Origin: Mycolicibacterium mucogenicum DSM 44124
GTDB lineage: Bacteria; Actinomycetota; Actinomycetes; Mycobacteriales; Mycobacteriaceae
Assembly (NCBI RefSeq): GCF_005670685.2
Contig: NZ_CP062008.1
Location: 868,001-932,000, forward strand
DNA: 64,000 nucleotides
Direction of reading: 5' to 3'
In this document: positions 1-9,279 of the stretch, in pieces
How positions within the stretch are numbered: the first letter of the stretch is position 1
Layout of the letters: the number at the start of each line of letters is the position of its first letter
Notes under the pieces: model-generated
Databases searched by the model: none
What the model saw: the letters and a program-made list of their open reading frames with translations, nothing else
What the model was told of the DNA's origin: nothing
Program-made: the position numbers and the translations under genes

Positions 1-1418
1 ATCGAAGTGGTGGGCCGGTTTCCGGGCATCACCTTGTGCGGGACGACGGTGGCCGGGGTGCCCTCGGCGGCGATCTCCTCGGCGGTCTTGCCGAAGGCCA
101 GCACCTGCGTCTGGGCGAAGAAGTTGCTCATCAGCAGGTCGTGCATGCTGCCGGTGCCGTCGGCGGTGGGCAGATCGTCGGTCGGCTCGCTGAAGCCGAT
201 GAAGTCCGCCGGCACCAGCCGGGTGCCCTGGTGCAGCAGTTGGTAGAAGGCGTGCTGGCCGTTGGTTCCTGGTTCGCCCCAGAAGATTTCGCCGGTGTCG
301 GTGGTCACCGGGGTGCCGTCGGCGCGCACCGACTTGCCGTTGGACTCCATGGTCAGCTGCTGCAGGTAGGCCGCGAAGCGGGCCATGTCGTTGGAGTAGG
401 GGAGCACCGCACGCGCCTGTGCCCCAAAGAAATTCGAGTACCACAGGCCGATGAGGCCGAGCAGCGCCGGCGCGTTCGCTTCCAGCGGCGCGGTGCGGAA
501 GTGTTCGTCGACCAGGTGGAAGCCGGCCAGGAATTCGCCGAACCGTTCCTTGCCGATGACGGCCATCACCGAGAGCCCGATGGCGCTGTCCACGGAGTAG
601 CGGCCACCGACCCAGTCCCAGAAGCCGAACATGTTCGCGGTGTCGATGCCGAACTCGGACACCAGCTTTGCGTTGGTCGACACCGCGACGAAGTGCTTGG
701 CAACGGCGTCGTCACCCAGCGCGGCGACGAGCCAGCGCCGGGCGGCAGTGGCGTTCGTCAGCGTCTCCAACGTCGAGAACGTCTTGGAGGCGACGATGAA
801 AAGCGTTGTGGCAGGGTCGAGTCCGTCGAGCTTGGCCACCAGGTCGGCCGGGTCGACGTTCGACACGAACCGGGCCGAGATGCCCGCGTCGGCGTAGTGA
901 CGCAGGGCCTGGTCGACCATCACGGGCCCCAGATCGGAACCACCGATACCGATGTTGACGACGGTCGTGATGCGCTGCCCGGTGGCCCCGGTCCACTCAC
1001 CGCTGCGCAACTTATCGGTGAATGTCCCCATTGCATCGAGCACGGAATGTACGTCGGCGACCACGTCCTGGCCGTCGACCACCAACGAGGCGCCACGGGG
1101 CAGCCGCAGCGCGGTGTGCAGCACGGCGCGGTCCTCGGAGGTGTTGATGTGTTCGCCGGCGAACATGGCGTCGCGCCGCTCCTCCAGGCCGGCTGCCCGG
1201 GCCAGATCGAGCAGCAGCGCAAGGGTTTCCCTTGTCACGCGGTGCTTGCTGTAGTCGATGTACAGGTCGCCGACGGTCAGCGTCAGCTCCCGGCCGCGGT
1301 CCGGGTCGTCGGCGAACAACTCGCGCAGCGTGGTCGCCTCGACCGCGGCATGGTGCGCGCTGAGCGCCTTCCAGGCTGAGGTGGTGGTGATGTCGGCAGC
1401 GGGAGTGTGATCAGCCAT
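1..1418 (-). CDS. pgi: Glucose-6-phosphate isomerase, 3' end cut by window
   Basis: The minus strand is open from an ATG at 1418 to the window edge, about 472 codons, with the C-terminus missing. It should interconvert glucose 6-phosphate and fructose 6-phosphate in the cytosol for glycolysis and gluconeogenesis. The sugar-phosphate isomerase (SIS) fold shows in [13 protein letters not shown] and in [26 protein letters not shown] and the [18 protein letters not shown] segment match PGI signatures. The full enzyme is usually about 550 residues, so roughly 80 are outside the window. It is divergent from the aldehyde dehydrogenase gene, with a 50-bp gap that must hold both promoters. Confidence 0.96.
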   Translation of the reverse strand, partial: MADHTPAADITTTSAWKALSAHHAAVEATTLRELFADDPDRGRELTLTVGDLYIDYSKHRVTRETLALLLDLARAAGLEERRDAMFAGEHINTSEDRAVLHTALRLPRGASLVVDGQDVVADVHSVLDAMGTFTDKLRSGEWTGATGQRITTVVNIGIGGSDLGPVMVDQALRHYADAGISARFVSNVDPADLVAKLDGLDPATTLFIVASKTFSTLETLTNATAARRWLVAALGDDAVAKHFVAVSTNAKLVSEFGIDTANMFGFWDWVGGRYSVDSAIGLSVMAVIGKERFGEFLAGFHLVDEHFRTAPLEANAPALLGLIGLWYSNFFGAQARAVLPYSNDMARFAAYLQQLTMESNGKSVRADGTPVTTDTGEIFWGEPGTNGQHAFYQLLHQGTRLVPADFIGFSEPTDDLPTADGTGSMHDLLMSNFFAQTQVLAFGKTAEEIAAEGTPATVVPHKVMPGNRPTTS

Positions 1419-1468
1419 GCCTCAAACCCTAGTGTGACGTAGGAAACGCCGCCGTACATGATGGGTGT

Positions 1469-2917
1469 ATGGACATCGCCGCGCTGTTGTCGTCTGTCCC
1501 AACTGGCCTCTGGATCGGCGGTGAGGAGCGCGCCGGTCAATCCACGTTCGAAGTGCTCAACCCGGCTACCGAGGATGTCATCGCCCGCGTCGCCGACGCC
1601 ACGCCGCAGGACGGCATCGCCGCACTCGACGCCGCGGCGGCCGTCGAAAAGGAGTGGGCGGCAACCCCGCCCCGTGAGCGCGGCGAAATCCTTCGGTCGG
1701 TGTTCGAGACCATCACCGCCCGGGCCGAGGACGTGGCCACGCTGATGACGCTCGAGATGGGCAAGGTGCTCGCCGAGAGCCGTGGCGAGGTCAAGTACGG
1801 CGCCGAGTTCTTCCGCTGGTTCGCCGAAGAGGCCGTCCGCATCGGCGGCCGCTACACCCCGAGCCCGGCCGGCACCGGGCGCATCGTCGTCACCAAGTCG
1901 CCCGTCGGCCCGTGTTATGCGGTGACGCCGTGGAACTTCCCGCTGGCCATGGGTACTCGCAAGATCGGCCCGGCCCTGGCGGCCGGTTGCACCATGCTGG
2001 TCAAGCCCGCTGCCGAAACCCCGCTGACCATGCTGCTGTTGGCCAAACTGATGGCCGACGCCGGCCTGCCCAAGGGCGTGCTGTCCGTGCTGCCGACCAC
2101 CAGCCCAGGCGAGCTGACCAAGGCCCTCATGGACGACGGTCGGTTGCGGAAGCTGACCTTCACCGGGTCGACGGGCGTCGGCCGGGCGCTGGTGCAGCAG
2201 GGCGGCGAGAAGCTGCTCCGCATGTCGATGGAACTCGGCGGCAACGCGCCCTTCCTGGTGTTCGACGACGCCGACATCGATGCCGCCGTCGACGGCGCGA
2301 TCCTCGCGAAGATGCGCAACGGCGGCGAGGCCTGTACGGCGGCCAACCGATTCCACGTCGCCAACGCGGTGCGGGAGGAGTTCACGACGAAGCTGGTGCA
2401 GCGGATGAGCGAGTTCACGCTCGGCAACGGCCTGGACGAGAACGCGACGCTCGGCCCGCTGATCAACGCCAAGCAGGTCGGCACCGTCACCGACCTGGTG
2501 TCCGACGCGGTGTCGCGCGGCGCGACCGTCGCGGTCGGCGGCACGGCACCGGGCGGGCCAGGTTACTTCTATCCCGCGACGGTCCTGGCCGATGTACCCG
2601 CGGACGCCCGCATCCTCAAGGAAGAGGTGTTCGGGCCCGTCGCCCCGGTGACGGGCTTCGACACCGAGGACGAGGCGATCGCCGCGGCCAACGACACCGA
2701 GTACGGCCTGGCGGCCTACATCTACACGCAGTCGCTGGACCGGGCGCTACGGGTGTCCGAGGCGTTGGAATCCGGCATGGTCGGCGTCAACCGCGGAGTC
2801 ATCTCGGACCCGGCGGCGCCGTTCGGCGGAGTGAAGTCGTCAGGATTCGGCCGCGAGGGCGGCACCGAAGGCATCGAGGAATACCTCGACACCAAGTACA
2901 TCGCCCTGACGCCCTGA
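1469..2917 (+). CDS. NAD(P)-dependent succinate-semialdehyde dehydrogenase family
   Basis: This 482-residue aldehyde dehydrogenase probably oxidises succinic semialdehyde or a related short aldehyde. Visible ALDH marks are the PWNFPLAMGTRKIGPALAAG segment, the nucleotide-loop FTGSTGVG, the general-base Glu in MELGGNAPF, the catalytic Cys in GGEACTAANRF and the late EEVFGPVAPV motif. The family assignment (GabD-like) is inferred from length and motif style; substrate is not proven. Start is the ATG of MDIAAL; an earlier ATG at 1458 is out of frame. It runs divergent from pgi and ends 26 bp before the palindromic element at 2943. Confidence 0.85.
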   Translation: MDIAALLSSVPTGLWIGGEERAGQSTFEVLNPATEDVIARVADATPQDGIAALDAAAAVEKEWAATPPRERGEILRSVFETITARAEDVATLMTLEMGKVLAESRGEVKYGAEFFRWFAEEAVRIGGRYTPSPAGTGRIVVTKSPVGPCYAVTPWNFPLAMGTRKIGPALAAGCTMLVKPAAETPLTMLLLAKLMADAGLPKGVLSVLPTTSPGELTKALMDDGRLRKLTFTGSTGVGRALVQQGGEKLLRMSMELGGNAPFLVFDDADIDAAVDGAILAKMRNGGEACTAANRFHVANAVREEFTTKLVQRMSEFTLGNGLDENATLGPLINAKQVGTVTDLVSDAVSRGATVAVGGTAPGGPGYFYPATVLADVPADARILKEEVFGPVAPVTGFDTEDEAIAAANDTEYGLAAYIYTQSLDRALRVSEALESGMVGVNRGVISDPAAPFGGVKSSGFGREGGTEGIEEYLDTKYIALTP

Positions 2918-2942
2918 CGCCTAGGCGCCCCTCACCCTTGGC

Positions 2943-3068
2943 GCGAGCGGCCGTGTCTGTACGCAACACGCCGTGGTTGCTTGTACAAATGGGGCCGCTC
3001 ACCAGCCGCGAGGGTGCGCAAACCACACACCGAAGTCGGTGTGTCGCCGTACAGACACGGCCGCTCGC
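2943..3068. repeat. 126-bp palindromic element, copy 1 (21-bp perfect terminal inverted repeats)
   Basis: The left end (2943-2963, beginning GCGAGCGGCCGTGTCTG) is the exact reverse complement of the right end (3048-3068), 21 of 21 bases; about ten further inner bases match at 8 of 10. A homologous element of the same length lies at 34517-34642. It sits between the convergent gabD-like and chorismate mutase genes, so besides being a dispersed MITE-like repeat it could act as a two-way terminator. It has no coding capacity and no target-site duplication that I can see. Confidence 0.85.
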
Positions 3069-3081
3069 GGGGAGTTTGGGG

Positions 3082-3375
3082 TCAGTGGCCGAGGCGGCCG
3101 CGGCCGAGACGCAGCAGCAGCATGGCGAGGTCTTTGCCCTCGGGGCCCAGCTCGCTGTAGCGCTCGATGACCTTCATCTCGCGGCTGTGCACCAGCCGGG
3201 TGCCGCCGGAGGCCATCCGGGCCTTGCCGATCATCTTGGAGACCTCGGTGCGACGGGCGACGGCCGCCAGGATGGTGGCGTCCAGCTCGTCGATCTCCAG
3301 GCGGAGCTCGTCGATGTTGGGGAGTTCGGTTTCGGTCGACATGGTTTCCTCGCTGTTGGTGGATTCTGGTGTCAT
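3082..3375 (-). CDS. Intracellular chorismate mutase, AroQ type
   Basis: A 97-residue all-helical protein that should convert chorismate to prephenate for Phe and Tyr synthesis. The AroQ-delta pattern is visible: LRLEIDELDATILAAVARR in helix 1, then SKMIGKARMASGGTRLVHSREMKVIERY with the substrate-binding Lys and Arg region. It corresponds by synteny to M. tuberculosis Rv0948c, a small enzyme known to be activated by complex formation with DAHP synthase (known for the family, not visible here). ATG 3375 was used; an internal ATG at 3342 (MSTETELP) is an alternative. The 230-bp gap to divergent uvrD1 contains the hairpins and short aromatic-rich frame described separately. Confidence 0.9.
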   Translation of the reverse strand: MTPESTNSEETMSTETELPNIDELRLEIDELDATILAAVARRTEVSKMIGKARMASGGTRLVHSREMKVIERYSELGPEGKDLAMLLLRLGRGRLGH

Positions 3376-3402
3376 CCGAATTCAGGCCTCACACAACAAA
3401 CG

Positions 3403-3433
3403 AGCCCCGGATCCGGATGCGGACCACGGGGCT
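3403..3433 (-). terminator. Terminator-like hairpin in chorismate mutase leader
   Basis: On the minus strand AGCCCCG pairs with CGGGGCT, followed by CGTTTGTTGTG, which is T-rich for this genome. It lies 28 bp before the mutase ATG, so as a terminator it would act as an attenuator. GCTG and GGGG just upstream (minus-strand sense) could instead pair with the CAGCCCC arm. Confidence 0.4.
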
Positions 3434-3453
3434 GAAGGGAAGCAGCTAAACCC

Positions 3454-3476
3454 CGGGTACCGGCGTCCGGTACCCG
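3454..3476 (-). other. Perfect 10-bp hairpin in chorismate mutase leader
   Basis: CGGGTACCGG and CCGGTACCCG flank a 3-base loop, with a run of five A on the plus strand just beyond. On the minus-strand transcript it precedes the terminator-like hairpin and its 3' side carries the GGGG that could form an alternative stem. Confidence 0.45.
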
Positions 3477-3607
3477 TAGAAAAATCGCTGCTGCGCATTG
3501 AGCACGTTTTGAGTGTGCCATCCCGGCCGGTGCCAGCGCAAAGAGGCGAGCGAAGCGACCGGGGAAATGCGTGGCTTGTCGCACCCCGGCGGTAAGTTTG
3601 AGCTGAT

Positions 3608-5947
3608 ATGACGAGCACAGCCCCCGACATCGATCAGCTTCTCGACGGCCTCAATCCGCAGCAGCGTGCAGCGGTGCTGCACGAGGGTTCGCCGCTGCTG
3701 ATCGTGGCCGGTGCCGGCTCGGGCAAGACCGCGGTGCTGACCCGGCGCATCGCCTACCTGCTGGCGAATCGCGACGTCGGCGTCGGCCAGATCCTGGCCA
3801 TCACGTTCACCAACAAGGCTGCCGCCGAGATGCGTGAGCGCGTCGTCCAGCTGATCGGTCCGCGCGCCAAGTCCATGTGGGTGTCGACGTTCCACTCCAC
3901 CTGCGTCCGCATCCTGCGGAACCAGGCCTCGCTGCTGCCGGGGCTGAACTCCAACTTCTCCATCTACGACGCCGACGACTCGCGCCGGCTGCTGATGATG
4001 GTCGGCAAGGACCTGGGCCTCGACGTCAAGCGGTACTCACCGCGCATGCTGGCCACCGCGATCTCGAACCTGAAGAACGAACTGATCGACCCGCTGCAGG
4101 CCGCCTCAGAGGCGTCCGAGGCCGACGAGGACCTGCCGCGCATCGTCGCCGAGGTGTATGGCGAATACCAGCGCCGGCTGCGGGCCGCGAACGCCATGGA
4201 CTTCGACGACCTGATCGGCGAGACAGTCGCTGTGCTGCAGAGCTTTCCGCAGATCGCGCAGTACTACCGGCGCCGTTTCCGGCACATCCTGGTCGACGAA
4301 TATCAGGACACCAACCACGCCCAGTACGTGCTGGTGCGCGAGCTCGTCGGGCACCACGCGCCCGAAGGCGCCGACGACGTCCCGCCTGCCGAACTGTGCG
4401 TGGTGGGTGACGCCGACCAGTCCATCTACGCGTTCCGCGGCGCGACGATCCGCAACATCGAGGATTTCGAGCGCGACTTCCCGAACGCGAAAACCATTCT
4501 GCTGGAACAGAATTACCGTTCCACGCAGAACATCCTGTCGGCCGCCAACGGGGTCATCAGCCGCAACGCCGGACGACGTGACAAGAAGCTGTGGACCGAC
4601 GCCGGCGAGGGTGAGCTGATCGTCGGCTACGTCGCCGACAACGAGCACGACGAGGCGCGGTTCATCGCCGAGGAGATCGACGCGCTGACCACCAAGGGCA
4701 GCGGGATCGACACCAAGTTCAGCTACGGCGACGTCGCGGTGTTCTACCGCACCAACAACTCGTCGCGGTCGGTGGAAGACATCTTCATCCGGGCCGGTAT
4801 CCCGTACAAAGTCGTTGGGGGCATGCGCTTTTACGAGCGCAAGGAGATTCGCGACATCGTCGCGTACCTGCGGGTGCTGGACAATCCGGGCGACGCGGTG
4901 AGCCTGCGACGCATTCTCAACACCCCGCGCCGCGGCATCGGTGACCGCGCCGAAGCCTGCGTCGCGGTGTACGCCGAGAACACCGGCGCCAGCTTCAGTG
5001 ACGCGCTGCAGGCCGCGGCCGAGGGCCGGGTACCGATGCTGAACTCCCGATCGGAGAAGGCGATCGCCAGCTTCGTGGAGCTCATGGACAGCCTGCGCGG
5101 CGGGCTCGACGGCGAGCTGGGCGACCTGGTCGAGACGGTGCTGGACCGCACGGGGTACCGCCGTGAGCTGGAGGCGTCCAGTGACCCGCAGGATCAGGCG
5201 CGGTTGGACAACCTGAACGAATTGGTCAGCGTCGCACACGAATTCAGCACCGACCTGGCCAACGCACAGGCGTTGCAGGAAGAGGAACTGGACGAGGACG
5301 TGCCCGACACCGGAGCGCTGGCCGCGTTCCTGGAACGCGTCTCGCTGGTGGCCGACGCCGACGAAATCCCCGAAGACGGCGACGGCGTCGTCACGATGAT
5401 GACGCTGCACACCGCCAAGGGCCTCGAGTTCCCCGTGGTGTTCGTGACCGGCTGGGAAGACGGCATGTTCCCGCACATGCGCGCCCTCGGTGACCCGACC
5501 GAACTCTCCGAGGAACGCCGGCTGGCGTACGTCGGCATCACCCGGGCGCGCCAGCGGCTGTATCTCAGCCGCGCCAAGGTGCGCTCGTCGTGGGGGCAGC
5601 CCATGCTCAACCCGGAATCGCGCTTTCTGCAGGAGATTCCGCAGGAGCTGATCGACTGGCGTCGCGTCGAGCCGCCACCATCGTTGTCGGCGCCGCGGGG
5701 CTACGGGTCCGGCGGATCGGGTGGCGGTCTCGGTGGTGGGCGTCCGTCGCCCATGCGGCCGGCGCCGAACCGCAACAAGCCGCTGGTGGTGCTCTCACCA
5801 GGTGACCGCGTCACACACGACAAGTACGGCCTGGGCCGCGTCGAAGAGGTCAGTGGTGTTGGCGAGTCGGCCATGTCGCTCATCGACTTCGGCAGCTCCG
5901 GCCGGGTCAAACTGATGCACAACCACGCTCCGGTGCAGAAGCTCTAG
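3608..5947 (+). CDS. uvrD1: UvrD/PcrA-type superfamily 1 DNA helicase
   Basis: A 779-residue 3'-5' helicase for nucleotide excision repair and clearing of stalled complexes. All SF1A motifs appear in order: Q motif LNPQQRAAV, Walker A AGAGSGKT, DEYQDTN, GDADQSIYAFRGA, LEQNYRS, MTLHTAKGLEFPVVF and YVGITRARQRLY. The C-terminus (PGDRVTHDKYGLGRVEEV onward) is the Tudor-like RNA polymerase-binding domain, joined by a Gly-rich linker. Residue 451 is Cys (ACVAVYAENTG); from memory this is the Cys through which M. tuberculosis UvrD1 forms a redox-dependent active dimer, so that control is probably kept. ATG 3608 is the first good start. Confidence 0.96.
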   Translation: MTSTAPDIDQLLDGLNPQQRAAVLHEGSPLLIVAGAGSGKTAVLTRRIAYLLANRDVGVGQILAITFTNKAAAEMRERVVQLIGPRAKSMWVSTFHSTCVRILRNQASLLPGLNSNFSIYDADDSRRLLMMVGKDLGLDVKRYSPRMLATAISNLKNELIDPLQAASEASEADEDLPRIVAEVYGEYQRRLRAANAMDFDDLIGETVAVLQSFPQIAQYYRRRFRHILVDEYQDTNHAQYVLVRELVGHHAPEGADDVPPAELCVVGDADQSIYAFRGATIRNIEDFERDFPNAKTILLEQNYRSTQNILSAANGVISRNAGRRDKKLWTDAGEGELIVGYVADNEHDEARFIAEEIDALTTKGSGIDTKFSYGDVAVFYRTNNSSRSVEDIFIRAGIPYKVVGGMRFYERKEIRDIVAYLRVLDNPGDAVSLRRILNTPRRGIGDRAEACVAVYAENTGASFSDALQAAAEGRVPMLNSRSEKAIASFVELMDSLRGGLDGELGDLVETVLDRTGYRRELEASSDPQDQARLDNLNELVSVAHEFSTDLANAQALQEEELDEDVPDTGALAAFLERVSLVADADEIPEDGDGVVTMMTLHTAKGLEFPVVFVTGWEDGMFPHMRALGDPTELSEERRLAYVGITRARQRLYLSRAKVRSSWGQPMLNPESRFLQEIPQELIDWRRVEPPPSLSAPRGYGSGGSGGGLGGGRPSPMRPAPNRNKPLVVLSPGDRVTHDKYGLGRVEEVSGVGESAMSLIDFGSSGRVKLMHNHAPVQKL

Positions 5948-6013
5948 CGTCGGCGCGCGCGAAAGTCGGACGGTGCGATCTCGCTGATTTTTAGCCGGAA
6001 TCGCTTCGGCGCG

Positions 6014-6733
6014 TCAGGTTTTGGTGCACCAGCGTCCGGTAACGGGCAGCATCGCGAGCACCATGCTGGCGATCGGCAGCACCGGGATGCCGTAGACGAT
6101 CGGCGGCAGTTGGGCCCCGGCGACGAACAAACTGGCAAAGATCACCAGCGTCACCAAGGCACCGACCACCACCACGACCCGGCCTGTGCGGCGCCGCAGC
6201 AGGACCGCGATCTGCCCGCCGATGGTGGCGCCGCAGCCGACGGCGGCGAGGAAACCGATGGCGACGCAGAACAGCGGATCGGTGCGCCACCACCCGGCGA
6301 TCAGGGAGGTGGCGATGACGGCCGTCGCCCAGCCACTCAAGATGCAGGCCGTGGCGGTGGCGCAGGCGGCGAACGGGCCGGGCGGCGGCTTCGGTGCCGG
6401 CGTCGGAGCGGACTCGGGAGCGGGACGGGGAGCCGCTGCCGGAGCGGGGCCCGAGGCCGGGATGAACGTGGTCGCGGGTGCATCCTCGGCCCGGATCAGG
6501 CCGGTCGCGGGCTCGATGACACTCGTCGGAGGTGCATCGGCGATGGGAATGGCGCCGGTTGGTGTGCGGCGGATGATGCTGGTCGCCGGTGCGTCGGCGA
6601 CGGGAATGGCACCCGTCGGCGCACGCCGGATCAACCCCGTTCTGGGTTCGTCGTCAGACTGGCGTCCGAAAGATTGGGTGGGGTCGGACGAATGCGTCTG
6701 GGCTGGCCCGTCGGCGTTGTTGTCGTCCGTCAC
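6014..6733 (-). CDS. Membrane protein with N-terminal PTGAIP repeats
   Basis: A 239-residue protein of unknown function starting at GTG 6733, three bases after the M23 peptidase stop and so probably co-transcribed and coupled. The N-terminal half is cytoplasmic-looking and repetitive: RRAPTGAIPVADAPATS, RRTPTGAIPIADAPPTS, then two degenerate copies ending RAEDAPATTF, followed by an Ala/Pro stretch. The C-terminal half has about four hydrophobic segments (from ACATATACILSGWATAVIAT to the last before GRWCTKT). The repeats resemble phospho-Thr or interaction sites, but that is a guess. Its partner gene suggests a role near the cell wall. Confidence 0.75.
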   Translation of the reverse strand: MTDDNNADGPAQTHSSDPTQSFGRQSDDEPRTGLIRRAPTGAIPVADAPATSIIRRTPTGAIPIADAPPTSVIEPATGLIRAEDAPATTFIPASGPAPAAAPRPAPESAPTPAPKPPPGPFAACATATACILSGWATAVIATSLIAGWWRTDPLFCVAIGFLAAVGCGATIGGQIAVLLRRRTGRVVVVVGALVTLVIFASLFVAGAQLPPIVYGIPVLPIASMVLAMLPVTGRWCTKT

Positions 6734-6736
6734 GAA

Positions 6737-7831
6737 TCAGCCGACGTAGTTACCCGGGCTCAGGCCACGCTGTGCCAGCCACGGCACGGGGTCGATGCGC
6801 TGGCTGCCGCCGAGGAGCACCTCGAAGTGGCAGTGCGGGCCGGTCGAGTTGCCGCGGTTGCCGATGGTGGCGATCTGGTCGCCGGCGAAAACGCGCTGGC
6901 CGACCGAGACGACCCAGGTGTTGACGTGGCCGTACAGCGTGACGGTTCCGTCCGAGTGGCGGACCTTTACCCAGGCGCCGTAACCGGCGGTCGGGCCCGC
7001 GGCGACGACGACGCCGTCGGACACGGCGACGATCGGCGTGCCGATCGGGCCGGCGATGTCGATGCCGCCGTGCAGTGCGCCCCAGCGGTAACCGAAGCCG
7101 GAGGTGAACACGCCCTTGGTCGGCATCACGAACAGCGGGCGGGCCAGCCGGGCTTCGCGCTCGGCCCGCTCCTGTGCGAACGCTGCGCCATTGGCGAGCT
7201 CCTGGGCGTGCACCGCGCCGGAGGAAGCGGCGGGTTCGACGTTGACGATCTGGAGGCCATCTGAGGATCCGGTCGATCCGTCCGCGCGGACGACCTGGTC
7301 AGCGGCCAGCTTCGTGCTGGTCGGCTGGTCGGCGCTGGTCATCATCGAGTACCCGGCGGCGGCAGTGGCGCCGACGGCCATCGCGGCGGCGACCAGACGG
7401 CCCTTCACGCCGTTGGCCGGCTCAGGCTTGCGGTGAGTGCCACGGCTCGCGCGCAGATCGATGACGTCCGTGTCGTCGAGACCGTTGCTGGTGTCCGTGT
7501 GACTGTCGCGGTAGGCGCTCGCGGAGAGGCGCTGAGCGCCCTCGGGCTGCCGGAATTCGGCCGGAACAGTCAGGGTCAAGGGAGTTTCGTCGTCAGTGTC
7601 GTTCAGATCGTCGAGCTCGGGGGCGGCGTTGACGCGGGAATCGCGGTCGAAAGCGCTCTCGGAGAGGTCCAGATCGTGCAGGTCGCCGAACTCGTTGAAC
7701 GGGATGATGTCGGTCACTTCGGCAGGGCTCACAGCGCGGGATAGCTTGATGGTGGTGCGGGCAGCGTTCTCAGTGTTGCCGGCGTTCGTCGCCTCTCCGA
7801 GGGGAGTTCCAGACGAATCGTGCTCAGCCAA
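6737..7831 (-). CDS. M23 family metallopeptidase (LytM domain), membrane-anchored
   Basis: Likely a cell-wall endopeptidase or a regulator of one. The order is an acidic cytoplasmic N-terminus, a hydrophobic segment at LVAAAMAVGATAAAGYSMM, an Ala/Glu-rich coiled stretch, then a LytM domain. The zinc ligands are visible: the H and D of LHGGIDIA and the HxH of GPHCHFEVL, with GFGYR and LYGHV also standard. The TTG at 7831 was chosen because AAAGGAA lies seven bases before it; ATG 7879 gives 16 more residues without a clear ribosome-binding site. By synteny it is Rv0950c. The neighbouring membrane protein gene follows after 3 bp. Confidence 0.85.
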   Translation of the reverse strand: MAEHDSSGTPLGEATNAGNTENAARTTIKLSRAVSPAEVTDIIPFNEFGDLHDLDLSESAFDRDSRVNAAPELDDLNDTDDETPLTLTVPAEFRQPEGAQRLSASAYRDSHTDTSNGLDDTDVIDLRASRGTHRKPEPANGVKGRLVAAAMAVGATAAAGYSMMTSADQPTSTKLAADQVVRADGSTGSSDGLQIVNVEPAASSGAVHAQELANGAAFAQERAEREARLARPLFVMPTKGVFTSGFGYRWGALHGGIDIAGPIGTPIVAVSDGVVVAAGPTAGYGAWVKVRHSDGTVTLYGHVNTWVVSVGQRVFAGDQIATIGNRGNSTGPHCHFEVLLGGSQRIDPVPWLAQRGLSPGNYVG

Positions 7832-8100
7832 CCGAAAATTCCTTTGCTCCGTGACCGTACCGTTACCGAGACCGCCCATGACGGTACTGAAAATCAGAAC
7901 CGATTGGCAACCTATAGGTGCCATTGGCCGGGAACTGTGATTTGCCTCACTGGTTGCTCTCAGGTGAGATGTACCACATGGGTAGTAGGCGGTGCTGGCT
8001 ACTCATTAGTACGTGGCTAAAGTGCCGAGCGAGCCAGTGCGGCCCAATGCTGAAGTGAATTCAACCGTCAACGCAGACAGAACGGGATTTCTCAGAGCTC
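7832..8100. promoter_or_regulatory. Divergent control region of the M23 peptidase and sucCD
   Basis: About 270 bp without a gene. It contains short palindromes, such as GGCAACC TATA GGTGCC near 7907-7923, and a stem with arms CTCAC/GTGAG near 7948-7970, either of which could sit in a promoter or leader. I looked for c-di-AMP and TPP riboswitch cores here and found none. Confidence 0.4.
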
Positions 8101-9264
8101 ATGGATCTCTTCGAGTACCAGGCGAAAGAGCTGTTCGCCAAGCACAACGTCCCTACTACACCGGGCCGGGTCACCGAGTCCGCCGATGACGCCAAGGCGA
8201 TCGCCGAGGAGATCGGCAAGCCCGTCATGATCAAGGCTCAGGTCAAGGTCGGTGGCCGTGGTAAGGCCGGTGGCGTGAAGTACGCCGCCACCCCGGAGGA
8301 CGCCCTCACGCACGCGCAGAACATCCTCGGTCTGGACATCAAGGGCCACATCGTCAAGAAGCTGCTCGTCGCCGAGGCCAGCGACATCGCGGAGGAGTAC
8401 TACATCTCCTTCCTGCTCGATCGCGCCAACCGCACCTACCTGGCCATGTGCTCGGTCGAGGGTGGCATGGAGATCGAAGAGGTCGCCGCCACCAAGCCGG
8501 AGCGTCTCGCCAAGGTTCCCGTCAACGCCGTCAAGGGCGTTGACCTGGCCTTCGCCCGTGAGATCGCCGAGAAGGGCCACCTGCCCGCCGAGGTGCTCGA
8601 CGCCGCGGCCGTGACCATGCAGAAGCTGTGGGAGGTCTTCGTCGCCGAGGACGCCACCCTGGTCGAGGTCAACCCGCTGGTTCGCACCCCGGACGACCAG
8701 ATCCTCGCCCTCGACGGCAAGGTCACCCTGGACGCCAACGCCGACTTCCGTCAGCCCGGCCACGCCGAGTTCGAGGACAAGGAAGCCACCGACCCGCTCG
8801 AGCTCAAGGCCAAGGAGCACGACCTCAACTACGTCAAGCTCGACGGCGCCGTCGGCATCATCGGTAACGGTGCCGGTCTGGTCATGTCGACGCTGGACGT
8901 CGTCGCGTACGCCGGCGAGAACCACGGCGGCGTGAAGCCCGCCAACTTCCTCGACATCGGCGGTGGCGCCTCGGCCGAGGTCATGGCCGCCGGTCTGGAC
9001 GTCATCCTGGGCGACAGCCAGGTCAAGAGCGTCTTCGTCAACGTCTTCGGTGGCATCACCGCGTGTGACGCGGTGGCCAACGGCATCGTCAAGGCTCTGG
9101 AAATGCTGGGCGACGAGGCCAACAAGCCGCTGGTCGTCCGTCTCGACGGCAACAACGTCGAAGAGGGCCGGCGCATCCTGGCCGAGGCCAACCACCCGCT
9201 GGTGATCCAGGCCGAGACCATGGATTCCGGTGCCGACAAAGCCGCCGAGCTGGCGAACAAGTAA
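8101..9264 (+). CDS. sucC: Succinyl-CoA synthetase beta subunit (ADP/GDP-forming)
   Basis: A 387-residue subunit binding nucleotide and CoA-linked succinate in the TCA cycle. The ATP-grasp start [36 protein letters not shown] and EINPL-equivalent VEVNPLV are typical, as is [16 protein letters not shown] at the phosphate-transfer end. The length is normal. It is followed after 15 bp by sucD; the two form the heterotetrameric enzyme. Confidence 0.97.
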   Translation: MDLFEYQAKELFAKHNVPTTPGRVTESADDAKAIAEEIGKPVMIKAQVKVGGRGKAGGVKYAATPEDALTHAQNILGLDIKGHIVKKLLVAEASDIAEEYYISFLLDRANRTYLAMCSVEGGMEIEEVAATKPERLAKVPVNAVKGVDLAFAREIAEKGHLPAEVLDAAAVTMQKLWEVFVAEDATLVEVNPLVRTPDDQILALDGKVTLDANADFRQPGHAEFEDKEATDPLELKAKEHDLNYVKLDGAVGIIGNGAGLVMSTLDVVAYAGENHGGVKPANFLDIGGGASAEVMAAGLDVILGDSQVKSVFVNVFGGITACDAVANGIVKALEMLGDEANKPLVVRLDGNNVEEGRRILAEANHPLVIQAETMDSGADKAAELANK

Positions 9265-9279
9265 GGGAGCCAACAACTT

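Larger units (their letters stand above)
3382..3498 (-). other. Candidate leader ORF rich in aromatic codons upstream of chorismate mutase
   Basis: A 38-codon frame from ATG 3498 to TGA 3382, six bases before the chorismate mutase ATG. It has four Phe, one Tyr and one Trp codons (for example RRYPGFSCFPSAPW). It overlaps both hairpins of the leader. A second overlapping frame (3584-3372) ends with a TGA that overlaps the mutase ATG. Neither has a recognisable homologue in memory and either may be chance; the placement suggests translation-coupled or attenuation control. Confidence 0.3.

Noticed and set aside
36..1379. Long plus-strand frame of 447 codons opposite pgi
   Set aside because: It is the complement of a clear pgi reading frame, has His/Gly/Val/Arg-biased composition and no motif; typical GC-rich shadow.
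7832..8100. c-di-AMP or TPP riboswitch before the M23 peptidase
   Set aside because: CCTGAGAG-like bases and small stems exist, but the conserved cores of either class are not present.
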